Positions 41,913-53,069 of a stretch of DNA of 64,000 nucleotides are shown one piece after another (the first letter of the stretch is position 1; every line of letters begins with the position of its first letter). Under the pieces are notes generated by a model. It had not been told where the DNA came from. It worked only from the letters and a program-made list of their open reading frames with translations, and made no database searches. The position numbers and the translations under genes are program-made. Source of the stretch: Proteromonas lacertae (lineage: Eukaryota; Sar; Bigyra; Opalinata; Proteromonadidae); assembly GCA_002245135.1 (NCBI GenBank), contig NGBS01000874.1:1-64000 (forward strand), read 5' to 3'.

Positions 41913-42707
41913 CTATTCTTTTCTTTCTATACTTTCTTTTGATCTATTTTTGGCTTTGGATACATAAATTTTCTCATTGTAATTCTCAACCTTACCAATT
42001 GTCTGTGGACGATAAGGAGCGCTGTGAATTTCTTTAATATGATACATCTTAAATAATTGTTTAATAACATCATTGACAAACTCCAATCCATTATCCATTT
42101 GCATAATCTTTGGAGGTCCAAATATTCTAATATAATTTGCCACATTTCTTGTAGTTTCCTTTTCTGACTTTGTTTTCTGTGCATAAACCATGGTAAAATT
42201 ACTGTAATGATCAATGATGGTGAGGATATAATGGTATAAGTCCTCTTTTTTCATATTTTTGAAGTCTTTGTTGAATTGATTCATGTTAATTAAATCCAAA
42301 AGTATTCTTTCTCGAGGCAGATTAGAAATAATTGGCTTAACTGGTTGTCCATTTACCACCTTTTTCGTCTCTTGACAACCTATACAAGTGTCAGTATAAG
42401 CCCGCAACATGTCTCTGACTATACCATAGTAATCCTTTTGAAGCAAGGGTAACATATACCTATCATTAGCATGAGCATAATTAAGATGAACAGGTTAAAT
42501 TTGATCGAACGACTCCTCAATTGTAACTACCTTCTTGTTTTTGAAGTACAAAATACCATCCTTTATGGAGTACTTCTTTCTTTTATAGTTACCAATGTTG
42601 CTTAAGTAAAGATCTACTTTCTCCTTTGTGAATGTTCTTGTGCTTTTCTTCGCTATGTTCATAGCATTAATTCTTTCTAAGTAAACGATTTTATAATTAT
42701 AGTCCAA
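41913..42707 (-). pseudogene. Retroviral-type integrase (DDE) of element 1, in-frame TAA
   Basis: The N-terminal frame (42495-42707) ends in TAA 42495-42497; the same frame continues without shift through HLNYAH and CIGCQE (HHCC-like zinc site) and the core: LLDLINM (first D), IMQMDNGLEFV (second D), YRPQTIGKVENYN (E). This order is that of Polinton, Ginger and LTR-type integrases. It would recognise the TGT...ACA ends. The C-terminus is short and basic (KAKNRSKESIERK) and may originally have continued into the next reading frame. Confidence 0.85.
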
Positions 42708-43720
42708 AGTTTTTCTAAGTCTTAGCCTATAAAAAAGATAGTATAAATGTTATGTGAGTAATGAATATAGATATATAGATAATTACTGTTGTTTATAATA
42801 CTCTTACCCCCAAAAAACAAAAGAAAGAATGTTTATTTATATATTTTAAATCTTAAATAATTAAATCTAAGATTTAAGATATAAGTGTAACAATTGACTC
42901 CTATTATTATCGAATCTAAGATAATAATTCATATATAATTCTACTAATAATTCTTTCCCTTGTTTCTTCGTTGTATTGTCATTACTTTTTAATTAACCAG
43001 CCATCATTAATAGAAATTTTAAAACTGTTCAACCAAAATCATAATGACATTATCAACTACATCAGTTGAATAGTAATCAATTCCATATATTCATAAACAT
43101 ATATAAATGTACCAGTAAAAATTATACCAAGCAAACTCTGTTTCATTTAATGTAACTTCTTTTATTGTATATATTATCTCAGTATAAACTAATAATCTCT
43201 TTTCATTTAATTTATATGTTTGAATTTGAATTTATATAATTCATCTATGGAAATTTCTTCATTCGGAATTCCGCGATAATTGGAGATAATCAATGAGCCA
43301 TTACATTACCATAATTTAATCTATCTTTCCAATATATTTCAAAACATTAATCTCAAAGCATCAGCTTGTTTCTAAATTGCCATTACTATTGTTCTTCAAA
43401 TTACTTCATTGATTTTTCACTTTTCTTCTTATCTACATATTCATTGGTCAAGTTGATCTTTCTTCTACTACGCTACTTGTTCTGTTAATATTATAATATT
43501 ATAATCTATTAGTTGCATTAAGATTTCTTCTTCTTCTATATTGTATATCATATTTAATACAATATAACTCAATTGGATCTTTGCTTATATTCATTATTAC
43601 TAATGGTTATTCAACTGGTTCTAAATGAGATTGTATTGGATCAAATTGAATAACCATTAGAATAAGTATATTTATATCACCAATTTGTGAAGGTGTAAAT
43701 TCTATTTCTGCATTAAACCT
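42708..43720. other. Gene-free stretch inside element 1
   Basis: Very AT-rich, with short degenerate repeats (TCTAAGATTTAAGATATAAG at about 42,870-42,890). All frames are interrupted. It separates the integrase from the HYDIN-like segment. Confidence 0.4.
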
Positions 43721-43729
43721 TTCACATCA

Positions 43730-45950
43730 TATATTCTGATCTGAGAAGCACCTTATCTTTCAGCTTTTTCTTTCTTAAAACTCCAATCAACAGTTACAGG
43801 ACATTCATTGTATAATGTCACAAACATCACTTGGTATTATTGATAATCGAAGAATACATACATCAGCTCTTAATATTATACAATAAGTTGGTACTCCTTG
43901 TACTTTGATTGGAATTGCTAAATCATATCTTCCATAAGGTAAATCAGATTTCGCTGTAAAACTAGATGTAAATGTCACTGTTGAACTTTTTTGTAATCTT
44001 TTCACTTCATCTGGAGTTAATGTATATCTACACTCTTATAAAGTTCTTCTTTCTATTCCGAAATTCACTGGTAAATTACCTATATTCGTTATTGTAAATG
44101 TCTTTGTCTTACTATCAGTTCGAACTACATTACCAAAATCTACTACATAATCAGCTAATGGAAACTCACCTAAATGTAAATTAGATATTTTCTTATTCGC
44201 CATTTTTGTTGTTTTGACTGTTTCATCTAATAATAAATCGATATAATATAATTTTAAAGCTTCAGATTCTCAATCAACTGTGATTTGTAATGATGCTGTA
44301 TTATTTCGTGAAGGTAATTTATTTATATTTGTCATGATTTTAGGTGGAGATGGTTATTTATTATCATTTTGTTGTGAATTCTTACTTCTCTCAAATACTG
44401 ATTTTTGACTATCTACTCTTGCAGATGATAGTTTCTTATTTTCATATTTTCTTTTCCTTCTTCTGTTATTTAAGTTGCTTATTCTCCTTCTAGTTTTGAT
44501 TCTGGTGGTAATTCTTTTACTGTTGCTTTACCAAGTGTTGGTGAATTGACTGGAATTCCATCTACAGTTATTGGCTTTTTAGCTTCAACTGGTTTTTCTT
44601 TTTCTTCTTCTGCTAATGGTTGTTCTGGTTTTTGTGTTTCTCCTCTTTCTGTTGGTTGTTTGATTGGTGATGGTAATGCTGGGTATGATAATGGATATTC
44701 AGTATTGGATGATACGATCAATCTATCAGCTTCTTCTAAGTAATGTTCCCAACTATTTGGTATTACCAATTCAGCATCATTCACTTTAATTTCTCTATTA
44801 CTTAATCTAAAACACCAACTAAACCAGTTCGAGAAGCACTATCAGTTGACATTTTAAATGGAAAATCTATTATATACATGAGGTATTTCTGAATATCTCA
44901 ATTCAATTTTTTCAGATTCAACTAGTTGTAAAATACATAGAATTTGGGTTATATCATATACTTCATTGATTGGAGATATTTGATTTTAGGTTTCATCTAT
45001 TTATAATTCCCAATGATAAGGACAAGGAATTGTTCCACGAGTTTCAATTGATAATAATAAAGATCTTTCAGTACTATTTAATATACAACCAAAATCCAAA
45101 TCATTCTAAGATAACCATAAAATGGGAAAGGCTACATCAGCTAAACATGGAATTGAATCTTTCTGAGGATAATCTTTATCTTATATTCAAAATACCATTT
45201 ATTTTAAAGGATATTTTATCATCTTTATAATTTGGATCAAATGCCACTGTCACATTCATTGATTCATTTGATTCTAAATGGAATTCATTCATACTTAATA
45301 ATAATGGAGCTGCTATACTTATTATCACATCTAAACTCAACGTTGATATATTCTTAAATACATCTGTCTTACTTTAAACTTCACCTGAAACTATAGCTTC
45401 ATATACATATTAAAATATGATTTATAAATTACACTTTGACTTCTGTTTTTATTGCTTCGTTATTTCTTATTTCTCTATCTATTAATTTATAAGAAAAATT
45501 GATTAATGCTTCATTTGTAAGTGATACTTCATATCGATGTGTTGAATACATAAATATATCACCAATATCTAATATATCATAACTAAAATAAGATTTTGGA
45601 CCAACACCTGAACCTGTTATTAACAATGGAAATCGATCTAATCTATTTTCTAATTCACGATTATTTCAAATCTCACTATCTTACTAGATTTCACCTTCAT
45701 TTAATTGATTCATTTTTATCTTCAAATGCTAAACAATCACGATCTACTTGGGAATATAATATTTTATATTTTTACCAACTAAATGGGCCGATTTAGATTA
45801 ATCAGTTAATAGTTCTAAATCTATTGTGGGGTTGTTTATACTGTTGTTTAAATTACTTTCTCAAACAGATGGTAATATTTGAACTTGAGGTTAGTTTAAA
45901 TTTTCTTATTTCATCTTCAGTTTATAATGCTTTCCATATAAAATGGCATT
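43730..45950 (-). pseudogene. HYDIN-like (ASH-domain) segment in element 1, decayed
   Basis: Short frames on the minus strand show repeated immunoglobulin-like ASH/MSP strands: YFSYDILDIGDIFMYSTHRY (about 45,600), a domain at 43,805-44,005 (KSDLPYGRYDLAIPIKVQG) and a proline/glutamate-rich stretch with WEHYLEEADRLI (44,479-44,784). Parallel parts occur in element 2 at 58,503-62,250. HYDIN is a large central-apparatus protein of motile cilia. Many frameshifts and stops; it cannot make a full protein. Capture of a host gene piece by the element is the simplest reading. Confidence 0.6.
44437..45235. repeat. Inverted repeat D, source arm in HYDIN-like segment
   Basis: The reverse complement of this piece stands at 47,101-47,888, beyond the right end of element 1. 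Near-identical. Confidence 0.9.
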
Positions 45951-46509
45951 TTTTATCTAATAATTAAAAATACTAATTCAACTCATCTGTTAGTAAATAA
46001 AAAAAAAATATAATATAATAAAAAATATATATATAGAACTTACATTTTAGAAATTAAAACCATCAGGTTTGATAAGCTTGATTTTTATTTTCGTATTATC
46101 TTCCTTTGTAGATATAATTTGATTGTAATCTTTTAAATTTCTATTGAAATTCGTTTTTTCTATTTGACTAAACCATAAAAATATACAAACTGAAAAGTTG
46201 AAGAAAATAGAAATTTAAATTAAAAAATGACGTCAGAATGGGTATAATTCTTAATTCCTGTGTAACTGACACTTCTTATTTAGACATTATCTATCATCAT
46301 AAACACAAGATTTGGAATATACACAATTTTTAAAATATATTAATGTAAGTTTTAGTCAATATTATAACATAATTTTGTTACTCAAATAAGTAGCTAATAT
46401 GACAAACTAACTATATATTTGTAAATAACTCTCTATAACTAAGATAAAAATGATATTAGTTTGTTTCCAAAGTAATTGTATGATGAGAGCGGCTCAACGG
46501 CGCACAACA

Positions 46510-47100
46510 AGGCATATTCAGATTACTTCCATCTATATATTTTTGAAGATGATTGAAATTCCAATAAATATCTTTAGTCATTACAGAAAAGAGGAGACTG
46601 TCAGTATCTGTCATTAAGAGTCTAACATATTTTGGTGAATTGTAATGTAATACTCCATCATACCGATATTTATACATTAATAATTTAGAAAGAGCAAATA
46701 TTGTCATACCTATCTGAATAGGTTTATTAATTTTGAACATCTTTTTATGATAATGCACTAATCTTAAATCTCCATGAATAGTATGTATCTTATCAAACCA
46801 AGGATCTCTAATAGCTTTTCTTGACTGATTTTCTGACACTACTAATTTGATACTTCTCCTCTTATCAACTCTTTCTAAAGTTTTTCCATAAAGTGAATTA
46901 AGTAATTTCTTCTTGTATATCTGACAATTCATCATAGCTAATCTTCCTTCTTGAAGGTAGAATAGGATATTCTCTTATAATAGGAAATAGGTTCTATATC
47001 CACTTCTAACATATATCCTGTAGTTTCAAAGGAATCATTCTTATCATAGAATTTAGTAGATTCTGATATTTCATAAAGTTTAGGACAACTAGGATGATCC
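46510..47100 (-). pseudogene. PLV-B type B DNA polymerase fragment
   Basis: Holds the palm part that PLV-A lacks: GYMLEVDIE near motif A (about 47,000), KKLLNSLYGK motif B (about 46,890), MTDTDSLLFSV motif C with both catalytic Asp (about 46,620). Stops and a deletion lie between A and B: the HYQNLKF region is absent. The right end of element 1 cuts it after SNLNMP, and its N-terminal side is replaced at 47,101 by an inverted HYDIN-like piece. A dead fragment. Confidence 0.85.
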
Positions 47101-47888
47101 AAATTATAAAGATGATAAAATATCCTTTAAAATAAATGGTATTTTGAATATAAGATAAAGATTATCCTCAGAAAGATTCAATTCCATGTTTAGCTGATGT
47201 AGCCTTTCCCATTTTATGGTTATCTTAGAATGATTTGGATTTTGGTTGTATATTAAATAGTACTGAAAGATCTTTATTATTATCAATTGAAACTCGTGGA
47301 ACAATTCCTTGTCCTTATCATTGGGAATTATAAATAGATGAAACCTAAAATCAAATATCTCCAATCAATGAAGTATATGATATAACCCAAATTCTATGTA
47401 TTTTACAACTAGTTGAATCTGAAAAAATTGAATTGAGATATTCAGAAATACCTCATGTATATAATAGATTTTCCATTTAAAATGTCAACTGATAGTGCTT
47501 CTCGAACTGGTTTAGTTGGTGTTTTAGATTAAGTAATAGAGAAATTAAAGTGAATGATGCTGAATTGGTAATACCAAATAGTTGGGAACATTACTTAGAA
47601 GAAGCTGATAGATTGATCGTATCATCCAATACTGAATATCCATTATCATACCCAGCATTACCATCACCAATCAAACAACCAACAGAAAGAGGAGAAACAC
47701 AAAAACCAGAACAACCATTAGCAGAAGAAGAAAAAGAAAAACCAGTTGAAGCTAAAAAGCCAATAACTGTAGATGGAATTCCAGTCAATTCACCAACACT
47801 TGGTAAAGCAACAGTAAAAGAATTACCACCAGAATCAAAACTAGAAGGAGAATAAGCAACTTAAACAACAGAAGAAGGAAAAGAAAAT
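47101..47888 (+). pseudogene. Inverted copy of HYDIN-like piece (inverted repeat D, second arm)
   Basis: Reverse complement of 44,437-45,235. Includes the open frame 47550-47855 (ELVIPNSWEHYLEEADRLIV and a P/E/K-rich tail). It abuts the PLV-B polymerase fragment with no element terminus visible, so it arrived by a rearrangement or templated copying rather than ordinary transposition. Confidence 0.75.
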
Positions 47889-48375
47889 GATGAAAGTTAA
47901 TTGCTCAGAAATAACATATATAAGTCACTATTATGATATTAAAGTATTAGAAATTGAAGTTATTCAAAGATGCTATAACATATCATTTAATGAAAGAATT
48001 AGCAAAGGAATTAAAAGAAGAAATCATTGTGGTCATTTATGGTATTGATCATATGATTTATTACTTTTTATCTGTAAATTCTTTTCTTTTTATATTAATT
48101 TGTTATATTTTATTTATTCTACATGATATAAATCATGTTCCAAATAATTATCTTTGCAAAAGAATAAGAAATAAATATAAAACATTTTCAAACACTATTC
48201 ATTATTCACCTCACTCAAGATGTGGAATTACTAATCATTTTTTGGATTTATTTCAAGCTCTTTTGTTATCTTTAGTAATTAAAAGAAAAATAGATTGTAT
48301 ATTTATTATACTATTGAGGTAGTTAGTTTGTGGAAGTATATGCTTGATTATTTCTCTTTGTGTAATATAAACAGT
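47889..48375. other. Intervening DNA between inverted repeats D and C
   Basis: Mostly AT-rich, with a possible small membrane-protein frame at 48,053-48,322 and a helical fragment on the same strand just upstream (IKVLEIEVIQRCYNISF). Nothing else supported. Confidence 0.3.
48053..48322 (+). CDS. Possible small membrane protein
   Basis: About 89 aa from ATG 48053. Hydrophobic N-terminus (FLSVNSFLFILICYILFIL), then a polar KRIRNKYKTF region and a second hydrophobic end. The layout recalls the signal-anchor start of the two enzymes in this interval, but there is no catalytic motif. Could be spurious in AT-rich DNA. Confidence 0.3.
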   Translation: MIYYFLSVNSFLFILICYILFILHDINHVPNNYLCKRIRNKYKTFSNTIHYSPHSRCGITNHFLDLFQALLLSLVIKRKIDCIFIILLR

Positions 48376-48930
48376 GTTGTATTTTTCGGTCAAAAAATAT
48401 AGGTTTACCTATAGGTCAAAACCTATATCTTTAGCTTGACCTTTACCTTACTTATACTAACTATTAGTTGACCTCCTATTGAACATGAGTTAAGAAGCAT
48501 ATAATCTAACCATATATACAAAATTAATGTTTTATACATCATCTTTCAAATATCAAATTTGACAGTCGGTCGATGCACATTTTATATTACTATTATTTTG
48601 ATCTATTTCTCAATGATGACTCACAATAACATATTATTAACATAATATTAAATTAATTATAGAATAAAAAAAATAAAAGAAAAAAACATCAAGCTTGATG
48701 GTTTGACAAAGTTAATCTTTATTTTTTAAGATTTAGATCATTTAAATGTATAATTACTCAATATTTATAAGACTTTATAATATATGAAACTATAGGGATA
48801 TCACATTACCCCTATCGCATCAAAAGAGTTGTGATTTTATTCAATTGTTGTATGTTAGAGAAGTAACATTTTAACTACTTCAAAATGTTTTGGAAAACGT
48901 GATTAAAATAAAATATTCAGATTATTACAT

Positions 48931-49143
48931 ATGGTAAAAGCCAAAGTCAATTCAGATTCTGTCAACAAAGATCTATTTAAATTAATAACCTTCAATGCAG
49001 TCAGTACCACAATATTAGACTCACCAGAATTTAGAAGGTTTTGCTTCAAATTAGGATATATTATACCTCTAAGAGAGTTTTATAATGCTTATTTATTTTC
49101 AGAAACTGAGAAAGTAAGAGACTTATTGAAGACAAATTATTAA
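48931..49143 (+). pseudogene. hAT-like transposase fragment, right copy
   Basis: Same 70-aa frame as 31,751-31,963, without changes at the protein level. The conserved frame in both arms reflects recent duplication rather than selection. Confidence 0.4.
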
Positions 49144-49217
49144 TATCCAGAAATAGAGATTTATTATTATAATTACATTAATATTTGTTTTTTAGAGATA
49201 GTAAGATATATAGTATA

Positions 49218-49420
49218 TAAATGGGACTCTGGGACATTGTCACAGAGTTCTAACGAGTGTTCTAGGAGTCCGTCCCTTTCTAGATTCAGAGTTGACTTTT
49301 ACGGGGCCTTCATCGATTGCATCGATGAAGCTCCCGTAAAGGTCAACTCTGAATATAGAAGGGGACGGACTCCTAGAACACTCGTTAGAACTCTGTGACA
49401 ATGTCCCAGAGTCCCATTTA
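49218..49420. repeat. 203-bp near-perfect palindrome (foldback), copy 2
   Basis: Same palindrome as 31,474-31,676, in the other arm of inverted repeat C. Joins two element X termini head-to-head. Confidence 0.9.
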
Positions 49421-49608
49421 CGTAAGGTTCCTACGGGATTCCTCCCAACAGGGTCTACTTCTCAACGGGGTCTACTTCCCTACGGGAACTCCTCTAAGCT
49501 ATTTCTATATCTATCTATACCTACCAATACCTTCCTATACCTACCAATACCTTCCTATACCTACCTATACCTATCTATGAGACGATCTCCTACGGGTACT
49601 CCTGGAAG

Positions 49609-51974
49609 CTGAGTTCGGCAACGGGACGTCCTTTTGTGTTTTGTCCCGTCCCTTGTCCTTTTCATACACTAAAACTTCTCGTTGATTACACATGTCCTCT
49701 TTGTCCCGGGACGTGTAGTTTAACACGTCCTTTTTTGTCCTATATTTTTGAGTTTAAGTTTCTGTTTTTTCAATAAAAATATTCTGCAATAGCATTAAAT
49801 AAGCTTAATATTAAGTATTACATACTATACTCAAGTCATTTTTGTATATCCTAAATAATATCTTTTGAAAATCCATTTAAGCCATATTTGCTATATCTAT
49901 GAATAATATTTAACCTATATATACCACTTAGATAACTCTGTATAGTTTAATGAAGTATATCCCCATTTACAAACACTCATCGCACAACAGAACTTCACAT
50001 GATACATGCTTATCATTACACTATTATCTACTATAACATATGCTTGAATTAAATACGAATAAAAAGTAGAAAAAAAGAAAAAATGTTTGATTAACTCGAG
50101 TTCTTGCATTTTGAATGCCATCTCATAATAGGTTTAGAGATAATATCTATAGATTATATAACATTAATAATTGCATAGAAAGACCTGGCGAGAAGAATAA
50201 AAGGATTGAATGCAAAAAGTGCAAAATGTTTATCATCAAGCATGCTACTCAGTTAAAAAGACATGCAAGACAGTATTTTAGATTATTATTATAATTTATA
50301 GTTGCACAAGCGTAGCAGTTCAGTCAACAATTGATATGAGTGATCATAGCAAAGACAAGGAGATTGTTGAATTAATAATAGAAAACAATCTCCCTTTAAG
50401 CGTAGTTGAATCCAAATCGTTCAAAAGCTTGTTCAAAAATTATGCTGTGCCATCAGCTAAAAAAGTAAAAAAAATAATTGAAACAGAATCGAAGAAAATG
50501 TTAAATGAGTGTATAGATAGAAGAAAAAAACTAACAATAATATTGGATGAATGGGAAAATATACTTGGAAATAGCATCATAAACATAGCAGTTAAACAAA
50601 ATCAAAGAATTGTATTTGTTGAAAGTGTATTACAAAAAAAGGTACAAACAACAAGAAATATTGTAGATCTTATTTCTGATATCTTAGAAAGAAATAATTT
50701 GGATATGAATAACATTTCTGCAGTAGTAACTGACAACAATCCAACTATGAAACATATTGGTGAAGTTATTCAACAAAGAACAAGCAATACAATTATTACA
50801 TTTGGTTGCCTTGCTCATGTTGTAAATTTAATTACCAAAAAAATAATGGAAATTGATAAGTATAATGATATTCTTCAGTATTGCAATGACATGATTCATA
50901 AACTAAAAACCAATACACGAGTAAGACAATTTATATTCAACAAATATCAGGAAGTTCCGCAGATCAGAAAAGGATGTCCAACTAGATGGACATCCTTTTC
51001 AAAAATGTTTAGCAAAATTATTAAACACAAAGATATTTCAATTGATGCTAAGTTATTAGATGAAAGTCGTTGCGAAGAAATAAGTGAAATAATGAAAATT
51101 ACCAACAAGCTATCAGCATATGTGCAAGAATTAAGCAGAGATAGCACTACTTTAAGCGATGCATACTGTATCATTAAATCAATGAAGAGATATTTGAAGT
51201 CATGCGAAAATGATAATATAAAGAATATAATTACCAAACAATTGGAATTATCGAATTTGGATATATTATTGATAAGTCAATATTTAAATGTAAACTATAA
51301 ATTCAAACATGGAGATAAAAATGATTACTCAAAGAGATTCATTATAGATAATTTCTCTGATATTTGTGACAGAAATTTGGTTGCAGAAATATACTTTTTT
51401 GAAAACAGAATGCCATACAATGGTTCACCTTCTTCCATTTTTCGCGAAAGTATTTCAACCGATATATGGTTTGCAACATATGACATATACTTTAGAAATT
51501 TAAAGAAAATTTATGATATTATATCAACAATACCATGTTCAAGCTCTTTTATTGAGAGAATTTTCTCCATCGAAAGCGTAATACATTCATACAGGAGAAA
51601 CAGATTAAACTTAGATACTATTAATAACATTATGAGATTAAAGTATGAATTAGTTGAGAGAAATAAGAGAGAATAAGAACAAAATGTAGAAAGTGATGAA
51701 GATGAAAATAGAGAAATTACTAATGTGGAAGATATAAGTGAAGAAGATGATGAGCAAAGTGAAGAATGTAGTCCAGATTATTAATGTTATTATTAATTAT
51801 CTTTATTCTTACTAATAAATGTTTTAATAAAATAAAAAATCACATAATTTATTTATATAACAAAAAGGTAATATCAAATATTTACAAAAAGGACAAATTA
51901 CTGTCCTTTATCGTACTCTTGTCCCGGACATGTCCCGGACATGTCCTTTTTGTCCCTGTCCCCGCCGAACTCAG
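49609..51974. mobile_element. hAT-3: full-length hAT element
   Basis: CTGAGTTCGGCAACGGGACG ... CCCGCCGAACTCAG ends, 2,366 bp, subterminal GGAC repeats, complete transposase. The flanking 8-mers differ (CCTGGAAG left, TTCAAAAT right). The left flank equals the target of hAT-2 in element X, while the right flank is the PLV-B capsid gene. So this copy is a recombinant of two insertions. Confidence 0.95.
50115..51676 (+). CDS. hAT transposase with BED-type finger and 29-nt intron
   Basis: Exon 1 is 50115-50272 and exon 2 is 50302-51676; the intron (GTATTT...TTATAG) joins both in frame, giving about 510 aa. Exon 1 ends with a CKKC...H...H BED-like zinc finger. Exon 2 has the RNase H-like core: ILDEWENILG (first D), VVTDNNPTMKHIG (second D), FGCLAHVVNL (C/H pair), RWTSFSK; and the C-terminal dimerisation domain (IPCSSSFIERIFS, YRRNRLNLDTINNIMRLKY). 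After the TAA an in-frame acidic stretch follows (EQNVESDEDENREI), also present in both deleted copies. Likely the active source for the family, if still expressed. Confidence 0.85.
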
Positions 51975-52237
51975 TTCAAAATACAATATATGATAAATGT
52001 AATGTATATTCATTTCCCAAAACATTTTTTGATGTTTTAAATTTCAGTACTGATCGATTAACTGAGTTAAAATTAAGAGCTGGTAAAGACTTAGCAAGTG
52101 ATTTAAAAATTACTTTGGATTGCTCAAATCAACGATTTGATGCTAATCATAATCCATATACAATTCATCATAAGTTCTACATAATTACTGGTAAACAATT
52201 GATTATTGGACCAAGGGGTGCTGAAAAGGTAGTATAA
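51975..52237 (+). pseudogene. PLV-B major capsid protein, C-terminal fragment
   Basis: Encodes FPKTFFDVLNFSTDRL, DLASDLKITLDCSN and HHKFYIITGKQLI, matching the C-terminus of the PLV-A MCP (FFEILNFGSKDL, PLATDLKITFEF, HRFYIITGRMV). Everything upstream is replaced by the hAT right end. Terminates at TAA 52237, the same place as PLV-A. Confidence 0.85.
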
Positions 52238-52307
52238 GTAATAATTCTTTATTATTGACTTCTATTTTTATTTTTTGATTTCTCACTACATAATATATAC
52301 ACACACA

Positions 52308-53069
52308 ATGTTTAAATTTGAAAAAATAAATAATATACAAATTGAACCTGTTGATGGTGGTGAGTCATTTGATCCTAAGAAAATTCTGGGATATGATTAC
52401 TTTAATGAGCCTTTCTGCAATATATTTATTGTGGCTCGTAAGAATAGTGGTAAAACAACTTTGATATACAATATATTAAAACATATTATAGATCCAAAAT
52501 ATAAGAAAAAACAACATGTACATTTTTTCGTAGGTACAATCAAACAAGATAGGATATATGATTCAATTAAAGAGTTGTTAGATTATAATGAAATTAGTTA
52601 TGATGAAAATGATTCATTATTTGAACCTTATTCAGGAGATAATTTAGTAGAGAAGTTAATGAAATCAATTGATGATACAAACAAAGATAATTTTGAGTAT
52701 GCAGAACATATTATAATATTTGATGATCTTAGTTTAGAGCTGAAAACAGCTAATATCATACCAGTATTAATGAAAGAAAATAGACATTTAAAATCAAAAA
52801 TTATAATTAGTAGTCAATATATTACTGATATAGTACCTTCAGCAAGATCACAAGTAGATTATTGTTTAACATTTTATGGATTGAGTAACAGAAATTTGTT
52901 TGACTTATACAACTCATTGAATATATGGATACCTGAATATGAAACATTTAAAGAGTTATATTTAGCTGTTACTAAGCCACAATATAACTTCTTATATATT
53001 GATAATGTTAAAAAAGTGTTTAGAGCTAACTTCAATATTTTGATTGAAGATCATTCTGAAGTTTCTTGA
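52308..53069 (+). CDS. FtsK/HerA-type packaging ATPase (PLV-B), intact
   Basis: 253 aa from ATG 52308. Walker A ARKNSGKTTL (about residue 44), Walker B HIIIFDDLSLEL (about residue 142), then the sensor-like SSQYITDIVPSARSQ. Ends TGA, which overlaps the next ATG (TGATG). Same length class as PLV/Polinton A32-like ATPases, and no break, unlike both PLV-A copies. It couples ATP hydrolysis to DNA packaging through the capsid vertex. It sits directly after the MCP, as in PLV-A. Confidence 0.9.
   Translation: MFKFEKINNIQIEPVDGGESFDPKKILGYDYFNEPFCNIFIVARKNSGKTTLIYNILKHIIDPKYKKKQHVHFFVGTIKQDRIYDSIKELLDYNEISYDENDSLFEPYSGDNLVEKLMKSIDDTNKDNFEYAEHIIIFDDLSLELKTANIIPVLMKENRHLKSKIIISSQYITDIVPSARSQVDYCLTFYGLSNRNLFDLYNSLNIWIPEYETFKELYLAVTKPQYNFLYIDNVKKVFRANFNILIEDHSEVS

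Larger units (their letters stand above)
38499..46509. mobile_element. Ulp1/integrase element 1 (8.0 kb)
   Basis: Terminal inverted repeats of about 115 bp start TGTTGTGCGCCGTTGAG and end ...CGGCGCACAACA. The TGT...ACA ends suit a retroviral-type (DDE) integrase, and one is encoded within. Contents, all minus strand: Ulp1-like protease, partner protein, integrase and HYDIN-like segment. No TSD: left flank ...TTGGAGA, right flank AGGCAT..., and the flanks belong to different PLV genes. Contains a nested 640-bp foldback and a 625-bp MITE. 38,511-39,133, 42,708-43,720 and 45,960-46,395 hold no gene. Confidence 0.85.
48376..49608. repeat. Inverted repeat C, right arm
   Basis: Partner of 31,296-32,521. 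Continues at its outer side into the full-length hAT copy, just as the left arm continues into the deleted hAT copy, so the duplicated unit included a hAT element. Confidence 0.9.
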
